Part shown: in pieces, positions 57,220-64,000 of the stretch
How the letters are laid out: every line of letters starts with the position of its first letter
Position numbering within the stretch: position 1 is the stretch's first letter
Assembly: GCA_016935755.1 (NCBI GenBank)
Contig: JAFGQI010000076.1
Location: forward strand, 46,584 to 110,583
DNA from: Anaerolineales bacterium
Lineage (GTDB): Bacteria > Chloroflexota > Anaerolineae > Anaerolineales > UBA4823
DNA: 64,000 nt
Direction: 5' to 3'
The notes under the pieces: model-generated
Databases searched by the model: none
The model's input: the letters and a program-made list of their open reading frames with translations, nothing else
Told to the model about the DNA's origin: nothing
Program-made: the position numbers and the translations under genes

Positions 57220-59461
57220 GAAAAAGTTCATCCCGCCTGCACAGGCCTCCGCGCCGCCGCCTGGCCGGTGGGAGAGCCTGCTGCGTCTGCTGGGCCGTTT
57301 TCAGCGCTTTTTTAGCGAAATTGGCGGAGTGGTCTGCCTGGCGCTGGCCTTGATGACCTTGCTGGGGATCGTCGCGCCAGGCCTGGCGGGCGGCCTGCTG
57401 TCTGCCTGGGCGGGCTTTTTGAAGCTCTGGCTGGGCTGGGGCAGCCTGTATGCTGTCGTCCTGATCTTCGTGCTCGGCGTGTGGCTGCTGCGCCGCCGCA
57501 GTGGAACTGCTCAGCGCAAACCGACGGCTGTGGATTGGGGGCGCCTGCTGCTTTTCGAAGGGATCGCGTTTGCCTCGCTGGCTTTCCTGTCGGTAGTGGG
57601 CGGGGCTGATCTGACACGGGCCGAACAAGGCCTGGATGGGGGCAGGCTCGGCTGGGCGCTGGTCGAACTGCTGCGCGTGGCCCTGGCGCCCATCGGGCTG
57701 GGGGGGCTAATCTGGCAGGGGTTGGTATACGGCGCCTTGCTGATCATTTTCTTGATCTTTGCGTTGGGGCTGCATAAGCCCTTGATAGCCTGGAGCCGCC
57801 GCCAGTCGCGGTCTTTACCGGCAGGGATGAACGGGATCGGGCCGGTGGTCAGCGAAGCGCCTCTCCAATCTCCTGAGGCGATCTCTGCGACAGCCGCGGC
57901 GCGCAAACGGCGCACGGCCTTGCCGCCCGAATTCCGCAAGAATTTTCGCCTCGACCAGGGCCAACCCGCTTCTCCAACCGCGCTGCCTGAACGCAGCGAC
58001 CACCTGCCTCCGCTGGAGCTGCTGGTCAATGAACAGTTCAACCGCGCCGATGAGCGCGATATCAACACCACCGCCGGGCTGATCGAGAAGACCCTGGCGG
58101 ATTTCGGCATCCCCGCCCATGTGGTCGGCTTTCGCGTCGGCCCCACCGTGACCCAGTTCGCGGTGGAACCGGGCTACCTGGACAAGGAGAAGAACGGCGA
58201 CGAAATCGAAGCCGCCACCCGCCACAAGGTGCGCGTCTCGCAGATTTCAGGCCTGGGGCGCGATCTGGCCCTGGCCCTGGCGGCGGAACGCCTGCGCATC
58301 GAAGCGCCTGTGCCGGGGCGGCCCTATGTGGGCATCGAAGTGCCCAATGCGCGCGCCTCCATCGTGCGCTTGCGCCCGGTGCTGGAGTCGGAGATTTTCT
58401 ACAAGGTCGGCTCGCAGTTAGCCATCGCCCTGGGGCGGGATGTCTCCGGCGCGCCGGTGGTAGCGGATTTGGGGCGCATGCCGCATTTGCTGATCGCTGG
58501 CACCACCGGCTCGGGCAAATCGGTCTGCATCGCCGCCCTGACCGCCTGCCTGGTGATGAACAACCTGCCCGAAGACCTGCGCCTGGTGATGATCGACCCC
58601 AAGATGGTCGAGCTGGTGCGCTTCAACGGTCTACCGCACCTGCTGGGCAAGGTGGAGACCGACCTGGAGCGCATCCTGGCGGTGCTGCGCTGGACGGTGG
58701 CGGAGATGGATCGCCGCTACAAGGTGCTGGAAGCCTCCCGCTCGCGCAATATCGACAGCTACAACCGCAAGATCCGCCGCCGCAAGGGCGAGCAGCCCCT
58801 GCCGCGCATCGTGGTGATGATTGACGAGCTGGCCGATCTGATGATGTCGGCTCCCGACCAGACCGAGCACAACCTGGTGCGCCTGGCGCAGATGGCGCGC
58901 GCCACCGGCATCCACCTGGTGCTGGCGACCCAGCGTCCCAGCACGGATGTGGTCACCGGGCTGATCAAGGCCAACTTCCCGGCGCGCATCTCCTTTGCCG
59001 TGGCCTCGGCCATCGATTCGCGCGTCATCCTGGACTCCGGCGGCGCCGAGACCCTGCTGGGCCGCGGCGACATGCTCTTCCAGCCGCCGGAAGCCGCCGC
59101 GCCCATCCGCGTGCAGGGGGTGATGGTCAGCGATCAGGAGGTGGAGCGGGTGATCACCTTCTGGCAGAAAGCCCTGCCCGCCCCCGAGCAGGCCGAGACC
59201 CCGCCCTGGGAGGAGATGATGGCTCAGGAGCAGGTGCTGGCGGATCGCGATAACCTGGTGGAAAAAGCGATTGAGGTGGTGCGCCAGGAGCAGCGCGCCA
59301 GCGCTTCGCTGCTGCAGCGCCGGCTGCGCGTCGGCTACCCGCGCGCCGCCCGCCTGGTGGACGAGCTGGAGGAGCTGGGCGTGATCGGCCCGGCGGTCCA
59401 CGGCGGCAAGGAGCGCGAGGTGCTGGTGGGGCCGGAAGACGATCTGGAGCAGGAGGGGTAA
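57212..59461 (+). CDS. ftsK: FtsK/SpoIIIE-family DNA translocase
   Basis: ATG at 57212 (MAEKKFIPP), with GGAGG upstream, is preferred over GTG at 57206; it gives 749 residues. The N-terminal 200 residues contain about four membrane helices. A short linker leads to the motor with Walker A GTTGSGKSV and Walker B VVMIDELADLMM, plus the conserved LVLATQRPSTDVVTGLIKAN. The C-terminal winged-helix gamma domain (SASLLQRRLRVGYPRAARLV) would read KOPS-like polarity sequences. FtsK pumps chromosomal DNA at the division septum. It is compact, with no long Pro/Gln linker. It overlaps the Nudix stop by eight bases. Confidence 0.96.
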   Translation: MAEKKFIPPAQASAPPPGRWESLLRLLGRFQRFFSEIGGVVCLALALMTLLGIVAPGLAGGLLSAWAGFLKLWLGWGSLYAVVLIFVLGVWLLRRRSGTAQRKPTAVDWGRLLLFEGIAFASLAFLSVVGGADLTRAEQGLDGGRLGWALVELLRVALAPIGLGGLIWQGLVYGALLIIFLIFALGLHKPLIAWSRRQSRSLPAGMNGIGPVVSEAPLQSPEAISATAAARKRRTALPPEFRKNFRLDQGQPASPTALPERSDHLPPLELLVNEQFNRADERDINTTAGLIEKTLADFGIPAHVVGFRVGPTVTQFAVEPGYLDKEKNGDEIEAATRHKVRVSQISGLGRDLALALAAERLRIEAPVPGRPYVGIEVPNARASIVRLRPVLESEIFYKVGSQLAIALGRDVSGAPVVADLGRMPHLLIAGTTGSGKSVCIAALTACLVMNNLPEDLRLVMIDPKMVELVRFNGLPHLLGKVETDLERILAVLRWTVAEMDRRYKVLEASRSRNIDSYNRKIRRRKGEQPLPRIVVMIDELADLMMSAPDQTEHNLVRLAQMARATGIHLVLATQRPSTDVVTGLIKANFPARISFAVASAIDSRVILDSGGAETLLGRGDMLFQPPEAAAPIRVQGVMVSDQEVERVITFWQKALPAPEQAETPPWEEMMAQEQVLADRDNLVEKAIEVVRQEQRASASLLQRRLRVGYPRAARLVDELEELGVIGPAVHGGKEREVLVGPEDDLEQEG

Positions 59462-59552
59462 TAGGACTATTTCCGCCAGCAGGCGGTTATAATTGGCAGA
59501 GCATGGTTAGCATAGCTCCTCACAGCTGATCTTCAAATTTCTTGGGAGGGAT

Positions 59553-61028
59553 ATGGCCGTTCCGCTGGGCCAGGCGCTCAACAATCGCTATCGCATCGAC
59601 AAACTGCTCGGCCAGGGCGGCTTTGGCGCGGTTTACCTTGCCTGGGATAATAATTTCCAGCTGCCCTGCGCGATCAAAGAGAACCGCGAGACCTCGCCGG
59701 AGGCGCAGCGCCAGTTTTTGCGCGAGGCGCAGATCCTGCACAATCTGCGCCATCCCAACCTGCCGCTGGTCAAGGATTACTTCATCCTGCCCGGGCAGGG
59801 CCAATACCTGGTGATGGATTATATTGAGGGGGAAGACCTGCAGAGCCTGCTGGAGAAATCCGGCGGGCCGCTGCCTGAGGCGCAGGTGCTGCCCTGGATC
59901 GAGCAGGTCTGCCAGGCGCTGAGCTACATCCATTCCCAGACCCCGCCAGTCATCCACCGCGACATCAAGCCCGCCAACATCAAGATCACCCCCCAGGGCA
60001 AGGCCGTGCTGGTGGATTTCGGCATCGCCAAGCTGTACGACCCCCAGGCGCTGACCACCGGCGGGGCGCGCGCCGTCACCCCCGGCTACTCCCCGCCCGA
60101 GCAGTACAGCCAGGGCCTGACCGACCCGCGCAGCGACCTGTATTCCCTGGCGGCGACGCTGTACACCCTGCTGACCGGCGTACGCCCGCCGGAGAGCGTG
60201 CTGCTGGTGGGTAAGAACGGCCCGCAGCGGCAGCCGGCGCGGTCGCTCAACCCGGCCGTCTCGCCCGCCGTGGCAGAGGCGATCGAGCGCGGCCTGCAGG
60301 CCGACCGCAACCTGCGCTTCGCCAGCGTGGAGCAGTTCCAGGCCGCCCTGAACAGCCCCCCGCCTGCTGCTCCTGCTCTGCAAAGTAAGCCGCAGCCGAA
60401 GCGCGCCCTGCCGCGGCTGACCTCCGCCCAGAAGCGCTGGCTGATTCTGGGCGCGGCCGCCTGGCTGATGGTTATGCTGGGGCTGGGTTTTGTGGCTGGC
60501 TATCAAATCCTGGCCGGGGTGGATGGCTCGCTGGCGGCAGCCGCCACCCTCACCCCGCTCCCCAGCCTCACCCCCACCCTGGGGCGCACCGAGCCGGTCG
60601 ACGCCCCAGCCCCGACCGTCCTGCCAACCCTGGCGCCTTCTCCCACCGCGCTGCCCAGCAAGACGCCCCTCCTGCCCTCCAGCACCTCGACCGCCACCCT
60701 GGAGGTCACCCCCAGCCCGACGGTCAACTCCCTGCCCATCGCCATTGTGGGGGCCAATTCGGCCAACATCCGCACCGGGCCGGATAACGATTACCCGGTG
60801 ATGAAGATTGTGCTCAAGGGGGTGGAGCTGCAGGTGATGGGGCGCAGCCGGGCGGGCAGCTGGCTGCTGGTGCTGCTGGAGGATGGCTCGCAGGGCTGGA
60901 TCATCCTGACGGCGGTGATTTTCGATCACGATGTGACCAGCCTGCCGGAGGCGACCGCCGCCCCGCCGCCCACCAGGACGCCCTCCTCAGATGACGGCAG
61001 GTTCCAGAGACCAGGAGGCAAAGGATGA
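59553..61028 (+). CDS. Membrane Ser/Thr protein kinase with external SH3-like domain
   Basis: The protein has 491 residues. The kinase domain (about 10-265) has the Gly loop LGQGGFGAVY, Lys in PCAIKEN, catalytic HRDIKPANI, DFGIAK and TPGYSPPEQY. A basic linker and one membrane helix (about 288-312, WLILGAAAWLMVMLGLGFVA) follow. An external Pro/Thr-rich stalk then leads to a bacterial SH3 (SH3b) domain (about 395-455, ANIRTGPDNDYPV). SH3b modules often bind peptidoglycan, so it may sense the wall and signal to FHA proteins such as those at 24-25 kb; this is inference. The gene overlaps the next kinase by ATGA and shares a nearly identical kinase domain with it. Confidence 0.93.
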   Translation: MAVPLGQALNNRYRIDKLLGQGGFGAVYLAWDNNFQLPCAIKENRETSPEAQRQFLREAQILHNLRHPNLPLVKDYFILPGQGQYLVMDYIEGEDLQSLLEKSGGPLPEAQVLPWIEQVCQALSYIHSQTPPVIHRDIKPANIKITPQGKAVLVDFGIAKLYDPQALTTGGARAVTPGYSPPEQYSQGLTDPRSDLYSLAATLYTLLTGVRPPESVLLVGKNGPQRQPARSLNPAVSPAVAEAIERGLQADRNLRFASVEQFQAALNSPPPAAPALQSKPQPKRALPRLTSAQKRWLILGAAAWLMVMLGLGFVAGYQILAGVDGSLAAAATLTPLPSLTPTLGRTEPVDAPAPTVLPTLAPSPTALPSKTPLLPSSTSTATLEVTPSPTVNSLPIAIVGANSANIRTGPDNDYPVMKIVLKGVELQVMGRSRAGSWLLVLLEDGSQGWIILTAVIFDHDVTSLPEATAAPPPTRTPSSDDGRFQRPGGKG

Positions 61029-62821
61029 CCCTATCTACCGGAGAAATGCTCAACAACCGCTACCGGGTGGTGCGCCTGCTGGGGCAGGGCGGCTTCGGGG
61101 CGGTCTACCGCGGCTGGGACACCCTGCTGGAGCGTCCCTGCGCCATCAAGGAGAACCTGGATGTCTCGCCGGAGGCGCAGCGCCAGTTTCTGCGCGAGGC
61201 CAAGCTGCTGGCCAATCTGGTGCACGCCAACCTGCCACGGGTCAGCGACACCTTCATTGTGCCGGGGCAGGGCCAGTACCTGGTGATGGACTACGTGGAG
61301 GGCGAGGATCTGCAGGAGAAGCTGACCCAGGCGGGCGGGCCGCTGCCCGAGGCGCAGGTGCTGCCCTGGATTCTGCAGGTCTGCGAGGCGCTGGAATATT
61401 TACACCAGCAGACCCCACCGGTGATCCACCGCGACATCAAACCGGCCAATATCCGCATCACCCCGCAGGGGCGCGCCATGCTGGTGGATTTCGGCATCGC
61501 CAAGCTGTACGACCCCAACCTGCGCACCATGTCCGGGGCGCGGGCGGTCACTCCGGGCTACTCGCCGCCCGAGCAGTACGGGCAGGGCAGCACCGACGCC
61601 CGCTCGGACATCTACGCCCTGGGGGCGACGTTATACGCCCTGCTGACCGGCAGGGCCATGCCGGACAGCGTGGACATCATGAGCGGGGACGCGCCCGTCC
61701 CGCCTCCCGCCATCCGGCTGAACCCGGCCCTGCGCAAAGAGGTCAGCGCGGCGATCGAGAAGGCCACCCAGATCAGCCGGGCGCAGCGCTATGCCGGTGT
61801 GGCGGAATTTCGGCAAGCTTTGACTCCGGTTGCCAGGCCGGCGGCTGTTTCTTCGCCGACGCCCAGGCTTCCCCAGGCAGCCCCTCCGCAGTACCAAACG
61901 CCGCTTCAACCCACCGAGGTAGTACCATCTGGCCCGGCTGTGGCAGGGCGATCGCGAACGCCGCGCCGGTTCCGGCCTCGGATTTCCCGCAAAGTTCTGG
62001 TCAGGGCGCTGGTGGGTATAGCTGTTCTGGGCTTGATCTGCCTGTTATTCATCTGGTACAGCGCTTTGGGAGGAAAAATTTTACTGACCACACTCACGGC
62101 AGATTATCGGGATGAAAAAGGTGTTCCGATGGCGCTCATCCCAGCCGGGGAGTTCCAGATGGGCAGCGAGAATGGCGGGGACAGCGAGAAGCCGGTGCAT
62201 ACCGTCTACCTGGATGCCTTCTATATGGATATGTACGAAGTGACCAACGTCCAGTATGAAAAATGCGTCCAGGCGGGGGTTTGCACAGCGCCGGATAGTT
62301 ACAGTTCTTACGAACGTAGAAGCTATTACGGCGATTCTGACTTTGCTGACTACCCGGTGATCTATGTGGATTGGGAGCAGGCCAGAACCTTCTGCGAGGA
62401 TTGGCGCGGGGCGCGCCTGCCCACCGAGGCGGAGTGGGAGAAAGCCGCCCGCGGCGGGCTGAAGGGAGGGGAATATCCCTGGGGAAATGTAATCCCAGAT
62501 TGTTCGCGGGCTAATTATTATGGCTGTGTGAACGACACCCGCCGGGTGGGCAGCTACCCGGCCAACGGCTATGGGCTGTACGATATGGCCGGCAATGTCT
62601 GGGAGTGGGTCTGGGATTGGTACGATGATAACTATTACAGCAGCTCGCCTGACAGCAATCCGCAGGGGCCGGATTCTGGGTCTTATCGGGTGCTGCGCGG
62701 GGGTGGCTGGTATTTGGGTCCTAACTACCTGCGCGTGGCGATCCGCGGCACCGGCTCCCCCGACGGTCAGGCCATCTACATCGGGTTCCGTTGTGGGGTT
62801 AGTGTGCTGCCAGGACGCTGA
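61025..62821 (+). CDS. Membrane Ser/Thr protein kinase with external FGE-like (sulfatase-modifying factor) domain
   Basis: The protein has 598 residues. The kinase domain (about 12-265) keeps LGQGGFGAVY, CAIKEN, HRDIKPANI and DFGIAK. A Pro-rich linker and a membrane helix (about 323-345, LVRALVGIAVLGLICLLFIW) lead to an external formylglycine-generating-enzyme-like fold (about 370-595). It contains IPAGEFQMGSENGGDSEKPV, RLPTEAEWEKAARGG, GNVWEWVWDWY and a final GFRCG. The cysteine pair FGE uses for catalysis, which would lie in LRGGGWYLGPNYLRVAIRG, is missing, so it is more likely a ligand-binding module. It arose with the previous gene by tandem duplication of the kinase part. Confidence 0.93.
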   Translation: MTLSTGEMLNNRYRVVRLLGQGGFGAVYRGWDTLLERPCAIKENLDVSPEAQRQFLREAKLLANLVHANLPRVSDTFIVPGQGQYLVMDYVEGEDLQEKLTQAGGPLPEAQVLPWILQVCEALEYLHQQTPPVIHRDIKPANIRITPQGRAMLVDFGIAKLYDPNLRTMSGARAVTPGYSPPEQYGQGSTDARSDIYALGATLYALLTGRAMPDSVDIMSGDAPVPPPAIRLNPALRKEVSAAIEKATQISRAQRYAGVAEFRQALTPVARPAAVSSPTPRLPQAAPPQYQTPLQPTEVVPSGPAVAGRSRTPRRFRPRISRKVLVRALVGIAVLGLICLLFIWYSALGGKILLTTLTADYRDEKGVPMALIPAGEFQMGSENGGDSEKPVHTVYLDAFYMDMYEVTNVQYEKCVQAGVCTAPDSYSSYERRSYYGDSDFADYPVIYVDWEQARTFCEDWRGARLPTEAEWEKAARGGLKGGEYPWGNVIPDCSRANYYGCVNDTRRVGSYPANGYGLYDMAGNVWEWVWDWYDDNYYSSSPDSNPQGPDSGSYRVLRGGGWYLGPNYLRVAIRGTGSPDGQAIYIGFRCGVSVLPGR

Positions 62822-62894
62822 GATGCTGGACTTCTGTTTTCTGAACTTCTGACCGGGGGGGGCTTGCCCCCCAACGGCCGTCAACGAAAAGAGC

Positions 62895-62939
62895 AAACGA
62901 ATAAACGAATAAAGACGGTCGGAATTCGTTTATTCGTTT
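62895..62939. repeat. Perfect 16-bp inverted repeat built of AAACGAAT units
   Basis: AAACGAATAAACGAAT at 62895-62910 is exactly inverted at 62924-62939 around a 13-base centre. Each arm is itself a repeat of the AAACGAAT unit. It follows the kinase gene by about 75 bases. Confidence 0.8.
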
Positions 62940-63002
62940 TGCATTCGTTGATGGCTCTCGCCGCCGGGTATGCGGGGTAAGGCGCAGGGCCTACCGCCGT
63001 CC

Positions 63003-63450
63003 GCGAATGAATTGCGGGCTGATATGGGAAGCATGCTCAAGCATGCTGCAGCAGCCCACCTGGGTGGGCATGGTGTACCAGCGCCGGGTTTCAACCCGTG
63101 CGGGTTCGTGCCGGTACGCGGTCCGCCCCCAGGGGCGCCTGGGCTGCCGCCGTCAAAGAAAAGAGCAGCTGACAACGGATTACCCACGGATTGCACGGAT
63201 GGCGCGCTGGTGAAATCCGCTCAATCCGTTCCAAAAATCCGTTGTCCAAGCATCCCCGCCCGCGAATGGATTGCGGGCTGGTACAAAAAACCGAAGGGTT
63301 TGGCATGCCGCAGCGCCAGCGCCGGGTTTTAATCTGTGCGGGTTCAGGCTGGGCGGACTCCGTCCGCCCCTACGACGGGCATATCGGGTAGGGGCGCATT
63401 GTGTGCGCCCAAGGCCTGCCGCTGCCAGCGAATGAATTGCGGGCTGATAT
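63003..63450 (+). repeat. Dispersed direct repeat, three copies of a 23-base core
   Basis: The core GCGAATGAATTGCGGGCTG followed by ATAT or GTAC occurs at 63003-63025, 63262-63284 (two to three changes) and 63428-63450. A second element, CGCCGGGTTT-T/C-AA followed by GTGCGGGTTC, accompanies the first two copies (about 63078 and 63316). The unit is therefore composite, with a spacing of about 240-260 bases. Confidence 0.75.
63171..63246. repeat. Long imperfect inverted repeat built of ACGGATT/AATCCGT units
   Basis: The outer arms GACAACGGATT (63171-63181) and AATCCGTTGTC (63236-63246) are perfect inverses. Inner arms (ACGGATTGCACGGAT against AATCCGCTCAATCCGT) match with two changes. It could fold as a hairpin of about 30 bp. 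Confidence 0.7.
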
Positions 63451-63531
63451 ATCTGGTTTATAATACCTCCCATCCCAACCGCCGCCTGCGCTGCAGACCG
63501 GCAGCCTACTGGAGAAAACAAAAGCGACGCC

Positions 63532-64000
63532 ATGACATCTACCTCCTCCTTACCCCCACTGGAATCAGCCTACCAGGACTTCCTGCAATCCTATCCCAGC
63601 TATCTGGACACCCGCTCCCTGGACGATCTGCGCCAGGGCGAATACGCCCGCCTGGATGCGGCCGGGCAGGTCTACCTGGATTACACCGGCGGCGGGCTGT
63701 ACGCCGAGACACAGCTGCGCCAGCATATCGAATTGCTGCGCCAGCATGTCTTCGGCAACCCGCATTCCACCAGCCCGGCCTCCGACCTGTCCACCCGCCT
63801 GGTGGAACAGGCGCGCCAGGCGGTGCTGCGCTTCTTCAACGCCGCTCCGGATGAATACGCCGCCATCTTCACCGCCAACGCCAGCAGCGCCCTCAAGCTG
63901 GTGGGCGAGTCCTTCCCCTTTGGGCCGGGCGATCACTACCTGCTGACCTTCGACAACCATAACTCGGTCAACGGCATCCGTGAGTTTGCCCGCGCCCACG
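63532..64000 (+). CDS. Class V (PLP-dependent) aminotransferase-like protein, 3' end beyond window
   Basis: This gene is not in the ORF track because its stop lies outside. ATG at 63532 opens 156 codons to the window edge. The N-terminal part (VYLDYTGGGLYAETQLRQH, VFGNPHSTSPASDLSTRLVE, AIFTANASSALKLVGESFPF, FDNHNSVNGIREFARAH) matches cysteine desulfurase or Moco-sulfurase-like class V folds. NASSALK and DNHNSVNGIRE are where PLP phosphate-binding and ring-stacking residues lie. The PLP-binding Lys is beyond the edge. The ribosome site (GGAGAA) is rather distant. Distinguishing a Moco sulfurase from a cysteine desulfurase needs the missing part. Confidence 0.88.
   Translation, partial: MTSTSSLPPLESAYQDFLQSYPSYLDTRSLDDLRQGEYARLDAAGQVYLDYTGGGLYAETQLRQHIELLRQHVFGNPHSTSPASDLSTRLVEQARQAVLRFFNAAPDEYAAIFTANASSALKLVGESFPFGPGDHYLLTFDNHNSVNGIREFARAH

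Larger units (their letters stand above)
62822..63531. other. Repeat-rich spacer without a credible gene
   Basis: Between the kinase stop and the aminotransferase start lie 710 bases of short repeats and inverted repeats and no convincing coding sequence. Near its left end a G-run and C-run (GGGGGG-N4-CCCCCC, 62857-62872) form a strong hairpin without a U-tract. The other repeats are listed separately. It looks like dispersed intergenic repeat material. Confidence 0.7.

Noticed and set aside
58631-59401. Antisense 256-residue ORF opposite ftsK
   Set aside because: It is His/Gln/Gly-rich low-complexity sequence opposite the conserved FtsK motor, typical of a shadow frame.
59520-60929. Antisense 469-residue ORF opposite the first kinase
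   Set aside because: It is a GC-rich shadow of a clearly coding plus-strand kinase; its sequence is Gln/Gly/Arg-rich with no family resemblance.
63003-63450. CRISPR array
   Set aside because: Only three imperfect copies with unequal, long spacing and no cas genes; the unit is a dispersed composite repeat.
63565-63999. Minus-strand 144-residue ORF at the right edge
   Set aside because: It is antisense to the class V aminotransferase-like gene, whose motifs are clear on the plus strand.

Overview
The window looks like chromosomal DNA of a bacterium related to Anaerolineae (phylum Chloroflexota). This is an inference from gene content: arrays of HAMP-GAF receptors, Ser/Thr kinases with SH3 or FGE tails, FhaA/FhaB proteins next to a SEDS gene, and secreted subtilases ending in a short 'LP' motif. 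No rRNA, CRISPR array, phage module or transposase gene was seen. One tRNA (Gly, CCC anticodon) is present.

Region 1 (about 1-23,951, all minus strand) is one long, tightly coupled operon. Transcription runs from two single-domain response regulators (23,951 and 23,531) through nine paralogous membrane receptors and ends in a ParA-type ATPase cut by the left window edge. A YeiH-family and an Nramp-like transporter gene are embedded among the receptors, and most junctions are 4-base ATGA overlaps or very short gaps. Every receptor has a different or differently decorated sensory N-terminus (dCache, dCache_3-like, four-helix, polytopic) on one cytoplasmic chassis: HAMP, coiled coil, GAF1, Trp-containing linker, GAF2, and a conserved 45-residue tail. 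None has a histidine-kinase, cyclase or methyl-accepting output domain. This is the most unusual system in the window.

Region 2 (24,067-30,920) holds the tRNA and a plus-strand operon of fhaA-like, fhaB-like, mtnP and a SEDS (FtsW/RodA) protein fused to a transpeptidase-like domain that has lost its catalytic motifs. It resembles the actinobacterial fhaA-fhaB-rodA-pbpA cell-wall locus with methylthioadenosine phosphorylase inserted. On the opposite strand lie an SPFH protein, with a consensus promoter and two matching operators, and an NAD-kinase-like protein.

Region 3 (30,980-41,265) encodes two very large secreted subtilases of similar architecture and a GPP34-family protein whose leader has attenuator-like alternative hairpins.

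Region 4 (41,618-50,176) is a run of housekeeping and membrane genes: HNH endonuclease, MBL-fold hydrolase, ABC exporter with a permease-SpoIIM fusion, lgt, CDP-alcohol phosphatidyltransferase, PfkB kinase, an unrecognised membrane protein, a histidine phosphatase and a coiled-coil protein.

Region 5 (50,369-64,000) holds a CocE-like hydrolase, a small membrane protein, a toastrack-type lipoprotein, ferredoxin, superoxide dismutase, a DMT permease, a tandem Nudix protein, FtsK and two tandemly duplicated Ser/Thr kinases with different tails. A repeat-rich 0.7 kb spacer follows, then the start of a class V aminotransferase-like gene cut by the right edge.
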